Positions 1 through 9,215 of a DNA stretch of 64,000 bases are shown here, piece by piece. Both the position numbers and the translations under genes were made by a program. Below the pieces are notes generated by a model. It saw nothing but the letters and a program-made list of their open reading frames with translations. It did not search any database and had not been told where the DNA came from. The DNA comes from Phycisphaerae bacterium (GTDB taxonomy: Bacteria; Planctomycetota; Phycisphaerae; UBA1845; UTPLA1), in assembly GCA_023150615.1 (NCBI GenBank), contig JAKLKO010000021.1:1-64000 (forward strand), given 5' to 3'. Every line of letters starts with the position of its first letter. Position 1 is the first letter of the stretch.

Positions 1-1
1 A

Positions 2-1288
2 CAGCCGGCGGCCTACGGTGACCAGTGCGAGGCCTGCGGTCAGAACATCGACCCGCTCAAGCTCATCCACCCCGTCAGCGTCATCACCGGCACGACGCCC
101 GAGGTCCGCGAGACCACACACTGGTATCTCCAACTCGCGAAGTTCCAGGGCATGCTCGCCGACTGGTTCAGTCTTGTTTCGCTCGACTGGCGGCCGATCG
201 TCACCAATTTCGCCCTGGCGCGGATCAAGGATGGCCTGCCGGAGCGCGCCATGACCCGCGACCTGCGCTGGGGCGTGCCGGTCCCGCTCGATGATCCGGA
301 GGCGGCCGGCAAGGTGCTCTACGTCTGGTTCGATGCGCCGATCGGCTACGTCAGCTTCACCGCGGCGCTCTGCGCGCAGCGCCACGGCGACCCCGAGCGG
401 TACCGGGACTGGTGGCAGGACCCGGACTGCAAGATCCTGCACTTCATCGGCGAGGACAACATCGTCTTTCACGCGCTGATCTGGCCCGCGATGCTCCTCG
501 GCACGCAGTTCACCGCCGAGGAAGTCGCCTCGCGCGGCAGCAGGTTCACCGCGCCGAAAAGCGGCCGGCACTTTCAGCTCCCCAGCAACGTCGTCGCGAA
601 CGCCTTCGTGAACATCAAGTTTCCCGGAAAGGACGAGGAGAAGATCAGCAAGAGCCGCGGCACGGCCGTCTGGATCGAGGATTACCTGCAGCGCTTCGAT
701 CCCGACCCGCTGCGGTTCTACCTGACGGCGATCGCGCCTGAAAACCAGCGCACCACGTGGGACTTCGAGGCCTTCGTCGAGCGCAACAACAGCGAGCTGA
801 TCGCCACGCTCGGCAACTTCGTCAACCGCTGGCAGAAGATCGTCACCGATGACCACGGCCGCGTCGTGCCCGCCGCCGAGACGTCCGACGTCGACCGCGC
901 GCAACTCGAGGAGATCCGCGGCCTGGCGCAGACCGTGGGCGACCTGCTCGAGGCGTGCAGCTTCAAGGCGGCGCTGGGCCAGATCATGGACGGTTTTCGC
1001 TCCTGCAATCGCTACATCGACGCGCAGGCGCCGTGGAAGAGCCGCAAGACCGACACCGCCCGCTGCGCCGCGACGATCTTTGTCTGCATCCAATGCACGC
1101 GAACCCTCGGCACGCTGCTGACGCCGTTCCTGCCCTTCGCCGGGGAGAAGATCCGCCGCTCGCTCGGCTGCGAGCCGCACGAGTGGACCTGGGCCGCGGC
1201 GACAGCGGAACTTCCGGCCGGCCGCGCGCTCGGGCCGACGCCGGAGATCCTCTTCCGCCGCATCGAGTTGTCCGAGCTGCTCGCGTAG
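2..1288 (+). CDS. metG: Methionyl-tRNA synthetase, 3' part (5' end outside window)
   Basis: Charges tRNA-Met with methionine in the cytoplasm. The frame is open from base 2 with no start, so the N-terminal HIGH half lies upstream of the window; 428 residues are visible. Seen: one CxxC zinc knuckle (CEACG, bases 26-40), the class I core, the KISKS catalytic loop at 641-655, and the alpha-helical anticodon-binding domain in the last ~180 residues. The protein stops after this domain, so the C-terminal tRNA-binding/dimerisation domain found in E. coli MetRS is absent, as in many short MetRS forms. arfB follows 16 bases downstream on the same strand, so the two may be co-transcribed. Confidence 0.96.
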   Translation, partial: QPAAYGDQCEACGQNIDPLKLIHPVSVITGTTPEVRETTHWYLQLAKFQGMLADWFSLVSLDWRPIVTNFALARIKDGLPERAMTRDLRWGVPVPLDDPEAAGKVLYVWFDAPIGYVSFTAALCAQRHGDPERYRDWWQDPDCKILHFIGEDNIVFHALIWPAMLLGTQFTAEEVASRGSRFTAPKSGRHFQLPSNVVANAFVNIKFPGKDEEKISKSRGTAVWIEDYLQRFDPDPLRFYLTAIAPENQRTTWDFEAFVERNNSELIATLGNFVNRWQKIVTDDHGRVVPAAETSDVDRAQLEEIRGLAQTVGDLLEACSFKAALGQIMDGFRSCNRYIDAQAPWKSRKTDTARCAATIFVCIQCTRTLGTLLTPFLPFAGEKIRRSLGCEPHEWTWAAATAELPAGRALGPTPEILFRRIELSELLA

Positions 1289-1304
1289 CGGCGGGCGGGC
1301 CGTC

Positions 1305-1736
<432 letters not shown>

Positions 1737-1791
1737 GTTTATCGGACGTTGGGGCCGAAACCCACAGAATCTCGTGCCCCGGGGGGCCGAC

Positions 1792-1820
1792 TTCCCATCC
1801 AACCTCACGGCGGCTAGAAT
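1792..1820 (+). promoter_or_regulatory. Candidate sigma-70-type promoter in a 335-base gap
   Basis: TTCCCA (1792-1797), a 17-base spacer, then TAGAAT (1815-1820). It would start RNA near 1828 and give a leader of about 240 bases before the esterase gene at 2072. Nothing else recognisable is seen in 1737-2071. The match is modest and the long leader is unexplained. Confidence 0.35.
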
Positions 1821-2071
1821 GCCATGACGATTTAAGACCCGAAGCAGCCCCGGCGGTCGCACTCGCACGCGGTCGAAGGCCTGGGTGAGGCTCTGCTAGC
1901 ACGATTGAGGGTCCTCAAGAACGCTCCGGGGCCGGATACGTCGCGCGGGACGGGTCGGTCCCACCCCCTGAAGGCGGTATTGGTCGGCGGCGCGGATCGC
2001 CGATGTCGCCCATAAGGGTGTAGAAGTCTTCCAGATAGCACCCGATCGGTTCGGACTTTGAGGTCTGACGA

Positions 2072-4066
2072 ATGACGTTTCGGCGGATCGGCGAACTCGC
2101 CTGCCTAGCCATCATCCTGATGTTCACGAGCGGTTGTCCCGTGCCGCAGCAGCCGGGCAAGGGCAAGCAGAGCGTGATCTCGGAACCGCGGACCGGCGCG
2201 CAGTATTTCCTCTACCTGCCCGAGGCATACGTCAAGAACAACGGTCGGCACCCGAACTACCCGGACCGCCGCTGGCCGCTGGTGATGACCTTCCACGGCA
2301 TGAAGCCGTACGACACTTGGGACCGCCAGGCGCACGAGTGGGAGCACGAGGCCGACAATTACGGCTACATCGTCTGCGCACCGTGGCTTCAGACGTGCGA
2401 CTCGTTCATGGAGTACCCGCTGCGGCGCGAGCACTCCTACGTCCTCAACGACCGCGAGCGCGTCATCGCGATCATGGACCACGTCTTCCAGACCACGCGC
2501 GCCGATCCGAAGGCCGTGCTGTCGACGAGCTGGTCGTGCGGCGGCTACCTCGCGCACTACTTCCCGAACCGCTTCCCCGATCGCTTCCGTTGCATCGCCA
2601 CGCGGTTGTCAAACTTTTCGGCCGACCTGCTGCTTGAGTCCACCGTCCCGCGCTATCGCGACGTCCCCGTGGCGATCTACATCGGCGACGGCGACTTTCC
2701 GGCCTGCAAGTCCGAGTCGGAAGACGGCGTCGCGTGGTACAAGGCCCGTGGCTTCCCCGTCACGGGAAAGATGATCGACAACACCGGGCATCGTCGCATC
2801 CCGCACATGGCCGCCGCGTTCTTCGCCGAGCAGCTCGAGATCGAGCCGCTCAATCCGGCCGAGGCGGCCCGCGCGCTGGCGTTCGAACGCATGACGGATT
2901 ACACGCCGCCGTCCGCGAAGATCGCGGCCATGGCGCCGCGGACGCGGCCGATCGAGCCGGCTCGAACGGCGAGCGTCGCGCTGGCGGGCAATCAGCCGCG
3001 GCAGTTGACTGTCGAGCCGAGCGAGCCGCAATGGCCGCGCATGGCGCCGTCGCCGACACGTACGCCGGATCGCGGCGCGTCGCCGATCTCCGGCGCGCAG
3101 GTCGCACAGGTTGCGGGCAACTCGCCGCGGAGTCACTGGCTCGAGCCGCCGGCCGCGCCGTCGCCGGGTCCGACGAATCGCAAGACGTACGGGTCCGGGG
3201 CCCCGCCGCGCACGTCGCCGCCGGGTACGCCGGTGCAGGTCGCGTCGGTGCCGGCGTCGAAGTCCGAGCCGGTCCGTAGTTCGATCACGCCGCATCCCGC
3301 CGTCGCCACGGCGACGCCGACCACGCCGCCGCGGACGACGCACGGCCGGGTGCCCGACGCGTCGGCGGTCTTCGGCGCGATGAGCGACGAGAGCCGATGG
3401 AAGAAGCCCGAGCTGCCGCCCGAGCCGGGCGTGCGGACCGTTCGTAACGAGCCGGTCCGCCATGAGCCATCGCGGCCGCACGCGCTGCGGAACGACGCGA
3501 TGACCCAGACGCCGCCGCGAGCCGTGCCGACGAACTACCGTCCGCGCGAATCAGGCCCGATGGCGTACCCGAAGGAGAAGCTGGCGCGGTTGCAGATCGC
3601 CGACGCGACGCCGCGCCCGCGCGACGAATCGGCGTTCCTGCCGGTTGAGCCGCCCGCGCCGCGGAAGTCACCGCGCGCCCCGAGGATCGGGCAGAAGCGT
3701 CAGATGAACATCCGCCTCACGTCCGCGATCGGCACGGCACCGCTGTACGTCATGTTCAACGCGGACCTGCCTGCCGCCGTCACCGCCGGGGCGGACTTCA
3801 TGTGGCAGGACAACGGCGTGTGGATCCCGGAGGGTCACGGACCGCGCGTCGGAAAGATCTTTGATATCCCGGGCAAGCACCGCATCACGGTACTGATGAT
3901 CGCAGCGAACGGCGATGAATACCGCGGAGAAGCCGAGGTGGTCGTCGTCGGCCAGGGCCAGCCCCAAACGGCCAAGCTCCAGGCCAGTGGCGCCCCCACG
4001 AACAATACCGCCATCGGCCGCGATTCTGCGGCGCGAAGCACGGTCGCCCTCCGAAACGGCGGCTGA
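2072..4066 (+). CDS. Secreted lipoprotein esterase/hydrolase with Pro-rich linker and PKD-like C-terminal domain
   Basis: 664 residues in three parts. The N-terminus is a lipoprotein signal (hydrophobic LACLAIILMF, then TSGC with Cys22). Residues ~35-265 form an alpha/beta-hydrolase of the PHB-depolymerase/feruloyl-esterase kind: FHGM near residue 75, the nucleophile elbow SWSCG with Ser155, and a candidate catalytic His in NTGHRRIPH near residue 240. Residues ~290-550 are a low-complexity Pro/Arg/Ser linker. The last ~110 residues begin TSAIGTAPLYVMFNA and read like a PKD/Ig-type domain. GAGG lies 8 bases before the ATG. The substrate is unknown; a cell-surface esterase on plant or algal polymers is an inference. 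It converges on prs with 3 bases between stop codons. Confidence 0.8.
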   Translation: MTFRRIGELACLAIILMFTSGCPVPQQPGKGKQSVISEPRTGAQYFLYLPEAYVKNNGRHPNYPDRRWPLVMTFHGMKPYDTWDRQAHEWEHEADNYGYIVCAPWLQTCDSFMEYPLRREHSYVLNDRERVIAIMDHVFQTTRADPKAVLSTSWSCGGYLAHYFPNRFPDRFRCIATRLSNFSADLLLESTVPRYRDVPVAIYIGDGDFPACKSESEDGVAWYKARGFPVTGKMIDNTGHRRIPHMAAAFFAEQLEIEPLNPAEAARALAFERMTDYTPPSAKIAAMAPRTRPIEPARTASVALAGNQPRQLTVEPSEPQWPRMAPSPTRTPDRGASPISGAQVAQVAGNSPRSHWLEPPAAPSPGPTNRKTYGSGAPPRTSPPGTPVQVASVPASKSEPVRSSITPHPAVATATPTTPPRTTHGRVPDASAVFGAMSDESRWKKPELPPEPGVRTVRNEPVRHEPSRPHALRNDAMTQTPPRAVPTNYRPRESGPMAYPKEKLARLQIADATPRPRDESAFLPVEPPAPRKSPRAPRIGQKRQMNIRLTSAIGTAPLYVMFNADLPAAVTAGADFMWQDNGVWIPEGHGPRVGKIFDIPGKHRITVLMIAANGDEYRGEAEVVVVGQGQPQTAKLQASGAPTNNTAIGRDSAARSTVALRNGG

Positions 4067-4069
4067 TCT

Positions 4070-5023
4070 CTACACCTCAAACAACCGGCTGACGCTCGTC
4101 CGATCGTGGATGCTGCGGATCGCCTCCGCGAACAGCGGCGCAGCCGACACGACGCGAATCCGCGAACCCAGTGCGGCCGGCTCGTGCTCGAGCGTATCCG
4201 TGATCACCACCTCCCGCAGCGGCGAGGCCTCGATCGCCCGCGCCGCCCCCGGGCCGAGCACGCCGTGCGTGACGGCCGCATAGACCTCGGTCGCGCCCTC
4301 GGACAGCAGTCGTTCGGCCGTGGCGATGAGCGTCCCGCCGGTCGTCACGAAGTCATCGACGACGAGCGCGCGAGCGCCCGCGACCGAGCCGATGATCCGC
4401 TCGACGTGCGCCTTCTCATCGTGGCCGCGGCGAACCTTCTCGGCGATCGCGGTCTGCGCGCCGAGCGCTTTGGCGAAGAGCCGCGCCATCTGGCCGTAGC
4501 CCACGTCCGGCGCGACGACCGTCCACGGATCGCCCGGCGGGAGCCGGCGCACGGTCTCGACCAAAAGCGGCAGGCCGTAGAGGTGATCGACCGGGACGCG
4601 GAAGAAGCCCTGGATCTGCGGCGCGTGCAGGTCCATCGTGACGATGCGGTCGACGCCCGAGGCCTCGAGGCAATCGGCGCAGACGCGGGCGCGGATCGAG
4701 ACCCGCGGCTCGTCCTTCTTGTCGCCCTTGCCGTACGAAAAGAACGGGATCACCGCGGTGATGCTCCCGGCCGAGGCGCGCCGGAACGCGTCGACGAAAA
4801 AGAGCATCTCGACGAGCCGGTCGTTGACCGGCCGGCTGAAAGTCTGGATGACGTAAACGTCCTTGCCGCGGACGTTATCGAGCACGCGGACAAAGGTATT
4901 GCCGTCGGAAAACTGCCGCGTCTCGCATCGCCCGGGCGGCACGCCGAGCGCGCCGCAGATGGCCGCCGTCAGGCGCGGACTGCCCGAGCCGCCGAAGACC
5001 GCGAGGGGCATCGAATCGCGCAT
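4070..5023 (-). CDS. prs: Ribose-phosphate pyrophosphokinase (PRPP synthetase)
   Basis: Makes PRPP from ribose 5-phosphate and ATP for nucleotide, His and Trp synthesis. The 317-residue length is normal. Seen: N-terminal FGGSGSPRL, the conserved SYGKGDKKDEPR region, the metal-binding signature DLHAPQIQGFF, and the PRPP loop VVDDFVTTGGT. The loop differs from the usual DDxIDTxGT (Thr in place of Asp), and the preceding flexible-loop segment EKVRRGHDEKAHVE lacks the usual KRRP pattern, so this is a divergent member. MRDSMPL contains a second possible start four codons in. It lies 3 bases after the methyltransferase gene and should be co-transcribed with it. Confidence 0.92.
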   Translation of the reverse strand: MRDSMPLAVFGGSGSPRLTAAICGALGVPPGRCETRQFSDGNTFVRVLDNVRGKDVYVIQTFSRPVNDRLVEMLFFVDAFRRASAGSITAVIPFFSYGKGDKKDEPRVSIRARVCADCLEASGVDRIVTMDLHAPQIQGFFRVPVDHLYGLPLLVETVRRLPPGDPWTVVAPDVGYGQMARLFAKALGAQTAIAEKVRRGHDEKAHVERIIGSVAGARALVVDDFVTTGGTLIATAERLLSEGATEVYAAVTHGVLGPGAARAIEASPLREVVITDTLEHEPAALGSRIRVVSAAPLFAEAIRSIHDRTSVSRLFEV

Positions 5024-5026
5024 GCG

Positions 5027-5776
5027 TCAGCGGCCTCCCGCGCCGGCGGGAGCCGCCGGTCGCAGTACCATCATCAGCAGCATCGGCCAGCCGAGGTACT
5101 TCTGCGATCGCGGCGAGCGGGCCGCCAGCGCCGCGTCCACCGCATGCTCTGACATCGACTCGATCCGCAGATTCGCGCGCACGGCGGCCATCACGAAATC
5201 GCCGAGCTGGTGCGTCCGCGATTGCGGCCGCGTCTCGCGGCCGGTCTGCGGATCGACGAAGCGGGCCGTGATTCCGCGGAGCATCATCGCCGGGTGCATA
5301 AGCGAGATGACCGCGCGGCCGGCCGGACGCAGGACGCGGCCGATTTCGGCAAAGAGCGCTGACAGGTCATCGATGTGTTCGCCGACGAGGGCGCACAGCG
5401 CCAGGTCGAACGCGGCATCGCCGAACGGCAGCGGCGTATGCAGGTCGTGCGCGAGGAAGCGGACCGACTCCGCGCCGGGCTTTCGTGCGGCGCGGTCGAG
5501 CATCGCCCGCGAGAAGTCGATGGCCGTGACGCTTGCGCCGCGCGCGGCGAGTCGGATTGCGTGCCGACCGGTGCCGCAGCCGACGTCGAGCACGTCGCGG
5601 CCGCGGACATCGCCGAGGCAGGCATCGACGTGCGGAGTCTCGAGCAGGATGAGCGGGTTGTCCTCGTCGTCGTAGATGGCGGCCCAGCGGTCGTATCCGT
5701 CGCGCGCGGGTACAACGTCGTAATCGGCGGATGGCGACGCGCCGGGGTCGGGGTCGATCGTGTCGGACGGCCGCAT
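5027..5776 (-). CDS. Class I SAM-dependent methyltransferase
   Basis: 249 residues. The SAM-binding glycine loop is DVLDVGCGTGRHA at about residues 61-73, followed by the acidic strand-2 end AIDFSRAML and the motif III-like region FDLALCALVGEH. This is the UbiE/COQ5-like methyltransferase-11 fold, but nothing identifies the substrate. A WAAIYDDEDNP segment near residue 31 is typical of small-molecule methyltransferases of this group. The ATG at 5776 has no Shine-Dalgarno, and a TAGAAT hexamer ends 6 bases upstream, suggesting a leaderless message. It leads an operon with prs. Confidence 0.82.
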   Translation of the reverse strand: MRPSDTIDPDPGASPSADYDVVPARDGYDRWAAIYDDEDNPLILLETPHVDACLGDVRGRDVLDVGCGTGRHAIRLAARGASVTAIDFSRAMLDRAARKPGAESVRFLAHDLHTPLPFGDAAFDLALCALVGEHIDDLSALFAEIGRVLRPAGRAVISLMHPAMMLRGITARFVDPQTGRETRPQSRTHQLGDFVMAAVRANLRIESMSEHAVDAALAARSPRSQKYLGWPMLLMMVLRPAAPAGAGGR

Positions 5777-5782
5777 GGCGGC

Positions 5783-5788
5783 ATTCTA
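5783..5788 (-). promoter_or_regulatory. -10 element TAGAAT, putative leaderless start of the methyltransferase gene
   Basis: Read on the minus strand, TAGAAT is followed by six bases and then the ATG at 5776, so a normal start site would fall on the A of the start codon. No -35 match is seen. Confidence 0.5.
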
Positions 5789-5855
5789 TCGCGGCGGACC
5801 GGGCTTCGCGACGAGCCGGTCGGCCCGGGCCGCGGCGCATTCGTGCGGGAGTTCA

Positions 5856-5861
5856 TATAAT
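5856..5861 (+). promoter_or_regulatory. -10 element TATAAT, putative leaderless start of the TPR/peptidase gene
   Basis: A perfect TATAAT consensus, followed by seven bases and an ATG at 5869. An in-frame ATG at 5860 overlaps the hexamer itself and could not be in an RNA made from it. No clear -35 is present. Confidence 0.5.
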
Positions 5862-5868
5862 GCGTCGG

Positions 5869-8751
5869 ATGTTCCCGCCTGGGCTGCGCTTCGCGGAACG
5901 AGTCGGATCGGCGCGATCCTCGGCGCGAGTTCGCGCGCTCGTGGCGGCGGCGCCGATCGCATTGCTGGCGGTCGTCGGCGCGCGAGCGGAACCGGACGGC
6001 CTGGCGCGGCTTGACGAGGCCCGCGGCCTGATGCTCGAGGGGTACCGCGACCGGGCGATCGAGACCTGCCGGACACTGGTGAATGATCCGCAGTGGTGCG
6101 TCGCGGCGCATGTGCTCTGGGCGGACATTGATGCCCAATCCGGCCGGTCGCGCGACGCCCTGTCCCGGTTGCAGGGCATCGAGTCGCAAGGTCGCTCGTC
6201 GAGCGAGTGGCACGCGGCAATGGCGTCGCTGCTCGAGTCCATCGGTGAATACGAAGATGCGCTGACTCACGGCCGCGAGGCGCTGCGGATTGCGTCGGGG
6301 CACTGCCGCGCGCGGTACCAGTTGGGTGCCTTGCTCGAACGGCTCGGCCGCCGGGCGGAGGCGACTGAAACCTACGAGTGGTTCGAGCGGCGACTGCACG
6401 AATCGCTTCCGGAGCGGGCGGACGATCTCACGTACGCGGGGCGCGGTTTCTACCGCTACTCCGTGCTGACGCGGCACGAGGAGTTGGTCGAGCGCTGCCG
6501 ATACGTGCTGACCGAGGTGTTCCAGGAGGCCTTCGACTTCGTCGATACGCGGTATTACCCCGCGCGGCTCGCGGCGGCTGAACTGCTGCTGGAGAAACAC
6601 AACCTCGACGAGGCCCGCGAAGATTTCTCGCACGTGCTCAAGTCGAACGGCAAGGTGGCCGGGGCATACGTCGGACTGGCGCGCGTCGCGCTGGAGGCGT
6701 GGGAGTTCGACAAGGCCGAGCGCGCCGCGGAACAGGCGCTGGAGATCGACCCCGCCTGCGCGGCGGCGATGCTCGCGCTCGGCCGGACGCGGATGCTCGA
6801 GCGCCGCTACGCCCGCGCGGCGGAGCAGGCCGAGCGGATCCTCAAGGTCAACCCTCGGCACATCGAAGGCCTCGCGCTGCTGGCGGCAGCGCAGCTTCGC
6901 GGCGGCAACGCGTCGGCGTCGCGCGCGGCGCAGCGGCGCCTGGAGCGAATCGTGCCGCGCTCGGCCGTGCTGCACCACGAGCTGGGCGTGTGGTTGTCGG
7001 CCGCGCGGCAGTACGACGAGGCCGCGGCGCACTTTCTGAAGGCTATCGAATACGACCCGACCTGGTCCGAGCCGCGCACGGAACTCGGGCTGATGTACAT
7101 GCAGTCGGGCGACGAGGTTGCGGCCCGCGAGACGCTGGACGCGAGCTGGCATCTCGACGGGTTCAACCACGAGACCTACAACGTGCTCGGGCTGCTCGAC
7201 GAGCTTGAGAAGTTCGCGCGGCGCACGTCGGCGCATTTCGTGCTCAAGTACGACGCGTCCCAGGATCGCGTCATCGCGCCCTACCTGACGTCGCACCTGG
7301 AAGCGCTGCACGCCGACCTGACGCGCGCGTTCGACACGACGCTCGACCGGCCGACGATCATCGAGGTTTTCCCGAAGCACTCGCTCTTCTCCATCCGCAT
7401 CACCGGCCGGCCGTGGATTCACACCGTCGGCGCGTGCACCGGCCCGGTGATCGCGATCGACGCCCCGCGGAAGGCCGCGGCGATCACGCCGTTCAACTGG
7501 GCGCAGGTGCTGCGGCACGAATTCACGCACACCGTGACGCTCGCCGCGACGGGCAACCGCATCCCGCACTGGATGACGGAAGGCCTGGCGGTCTGGGCGG
7601 AAGATACGCCGCGGCCGTGGGAGTACTGCGAGCTGCTGGCCGACGCGATCCGTCGCGATGCGCTGTTCACGCTGGCGTCGATCGACTGGGGCTTCATGCG
7701 ACCGCGGCGGCCGACCGACCGCTCGCTCGCCTACGCGCAGAGCGAATGGATGATCGAGTACATCCGCGGTCGCTGGGGCGAGGCGTCGATCGCGGCGCTG
7801 CTGCGGGCGTTTCGTGATCACAAGACTCAGTCGCGGGCCTTCCGCGAGGTGCTCAAGATCACGCCGGCCGAGTTCTCCCGCGAATTCGCGGCGTGGGCGA
7901 GGAAGGATGCATCGGCGTGGGGCCTGCCGCTCGATCCGTTGCCCGACGAAACGCGTCTGCGGGCACGGTTGCTCGTCAATCCGCGCGATGCCGAGGCGCT
8001 CGCGCAGCGGGCCGAGCTGGCGTCGATCGGCGATTCGCCGCGCGAGGCGAAGCGGCTTGCGCGGCAGGCGCTCGAGGCGGATGCGAATCAGCCGCTGGCG
8101 CTGCGCGTGCTGGCCGAGACGCTCCTCGCGCAATGCGAGTCGATGCCGGTGAATGATGCCCGCGACGCCCTGCTCGAAGAGGCGGGCAAGCTCGCGCGGC
8201 GCCTGCTCGAAGCGCACGCGGACGACCCCGCGGGATTGCGCGTGCAAGCGATCGAGGCGCAGCATCGAAAGGCCTGGCCGGAGGCGATCGCGGCGTGGCA
8301 GTCCTATATCCGGCGACGACCGGGCGACCCGCAGGGCTATCGCCGCCTGGCCGGCGCCTATTTGTCGCTGGAGCGCCCGGCCGAGGCGCTGCCGATCCTG
8401 GAGAAGCTCCATTCCATCGCGCCGGACGAGCCGGAGGTGGCGCGTTGGATCGCGCGGGTCTATCGCGATCGCGGGGACTTTGAGACGGCCGGGACGTGGG
8501 CACGCCGCGCGCTCGACGTGGAGCTGTATGATGTGTCGCTCCACCGCGAGGCTGGCGAGATCTTCGAGCGTACCGAGTCGGCGGATCGCGCGGTGATGGA
8601 GTTTCAGGCGATGATCGAGCTGGAGCCGGACCATCCGGAGGGCTATGAGCGGCTCGCGGCGCTGCTGGCACGGCTGGGTCGGGCCGAAGAAGCACGGAAG
8701 GCGGAGGCAATGGCCGCCGAACGCGGCGGAAAGGTGCGGCATGAGCGGTGA
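5869..8751 (+). CDS. Exported TPR protein with gluzincin (peptidase MA-like) domain
   Basis: 960 residues. A signal peptide (VRALVAAAPIALLAVVGARA) is followed by an N-terminal array of TPR-like helical pairs (to about residue 440), a zinc-peptidase domain, and a second TPR array from about 700 to the end. The peptidase domain has HEFTH (His550, Glu551, His554 in this numbering) and a downstream Glu in WMTEGLAVW near residue 571, the HExxH...E layout of peptidase MA/M1-like gluzincins. The 5869 start fits the TATAAT spacing; 5860 is also possible. It is expected in the periplasm or at the cell surface. Its stop overlaps the MazG-like gene. The peptide substrate is unknown; TPRs suggest a scaffold or partner-binding role. 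Confidence 0.82.
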   Translation: MFPPGLRFAERVGSARSSARVRALVAAAPIALLAVVGARAEPDGLARLDEARGLMLEGYRDRAIETCRTLVNDPQWCVAAHVLWADIDAQSGRSRDALSRLQGIESQGRSSSEWHAAMASLLESIGEYEDALTHGREALRIASGHCRARYQLGALLERLGRRAEATETYEWFERRLHESLPERADDLTYAGRGFYRYSVLTRHEELVERCRYVLTEVFQEAFDFVDTRYYPARLAAAELLLEKHNLDEAREDFSHVLKSNGKVAGAYVGLARVALEAWEFDKAERAAEQALEIDPACAAAMLALGRTRMLERRYARAAEQAERILKVNPRHIEGLALLAAAQLRGGNASASRAAQRRLERIVPRSAVLHHELGVWLSAARQYDEAAAHFLKAIEYDPTWSEPRTELGLMYMQSGDEVAARETLDASWHLDGFNHETYNVLGLLDELEKFARRTSAHFVLKYDASQDRVIAPYLTSHLEALHADLTRAFDTTLDRPTIIEVFPKHSLFSIRITGRPWIHTVGACTGPVIAIDAPRKAAAITPFNWAQVLRHEFTHTVTLAATGNRIPHWMTEGLAVWAEDTPRPWEYCELLADAIRRDALFTLASIDWGFMRPRRPTDRSLAYAQSEWMIEYIRGRWGEASIAALLRAFRDHKTQSRAFREVLKITPAEFSREFAAWARKDASAWGLPLDPLPDETRLRARLLVNPRDAEALAQRAELASIGDSPREAKRLARQALEADANQPLALRVLAETLLAQCESMPVNDARDALLEEAGKLARRLLEAHADDPAGLRVQAIEAQHRKAWPEAIAAWQSYIRRRPGDPQGYRRLAGAYLSLERPAEALPILEKLHSIAPDEPEVARWIARVYRDRGDFETAGTWARRALDVELYDVSLHREAGEIFERTESADRAVMEFQAMIELEPDHPEGYERLAALLARLGRAEEARKAEAMAAERGGKVRHER

Positions 8752-9103
8752 CAGGCCGGCGGATCGGGCCGCCATCACGCGGGAGGCGCCGTCGGAGGAC
8801 GGTCGACGGGCGATGACCATCCGCGACGCGCAGGCTTTGATCGAGAAGATGTACTCGCACAAGGACCGTGCACGCGGCTCTGCGGGCACGTTTCTCTGGT
8901 TGATGGAGGAGGTGGGGGAGCTGGCGTCGTCGCTGGCATCGGGCGATCCGAAGGCCAAGGCGGGCGAGTTCGCCGACGTGTTCGCCTGGCTGCTCACGCT
9001 GGCAAACGTCGAGGGCATCGACCTCGATCGGGCGTTCGCCAAGTACGCCAGCGGCTGCCCGGGTTGCGGACAGATGGCCTGCACTTGCGGCGAAAAGCCG
9101 TAA
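8741..9103 (+). CDS. MazG-like nucleotide pyrophosphohydrolase
   Basis: Small (120 residues) all-alpha NTP pyrophosphatase-type protein. The metal-binding pattern is visible as EEVGELA followed by GEFADVFAW, the ExxE...ExxD arrangement of MazG folds. The C-terminus adds a CPGCGQMACTC cluster that could bind a metal and is not part of the MazG core. The ATG at 8741 overlaps the end of the TPR gene and suggests translational coupling; an internal ATG at 8813 (MTIRDAQ) would give a 96-residue form starting right at the conserved region. The likely role is hydrolysis of non-canonical or excess NTPs; the substrate is not predictable. Confidence 0.82.
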   Translation: MSGDRPADRAAITREAPSEDGRRAMTIRDAQALIEKMYSHKDRARGSAGTFLWLMEEVGELASSLASGDPKAKAGEFADVFAWLLTLANVEGIDLDRAFAKYASGCPGCGQMACTCGEKP

Positions 9104-9157
9104 CGCCATCCGGGCGCCACATGCGGACGATGCGTCAGTTCCCGCGGGGTGCGTGGT

Positions 9158-9186
9158 GCGACAGCGCGTCGGATCCGTTGTAGAAT
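9158..9186 (+). promoter_or_regulatory. Candidate sigma-70-type promoter of the ABC cluster
   Basis: GCGACA (9158-9163), a 17-base spacer and TAGAAT (9181-9186), 29 bases before the ATG at 9216. The predicted RNA start near 9193 would serve the four overlapping or closely spaced genes to 15611. Confidence 0.5.
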
Positions 9187-9215
9187 AACCCGGGGCGTCC
9201 GAGTCGGAATCAACC

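Noticed and set aside
5284-9213. A very long open minus-strand frame (about 1300 codons) opposite the methyltransferase and TPR genes
   Set aside because: It is a shadow: high G+C removes stops. The protein is Arg/Pro/Ala-rich with no motif, while the overlapping genes have clear families.
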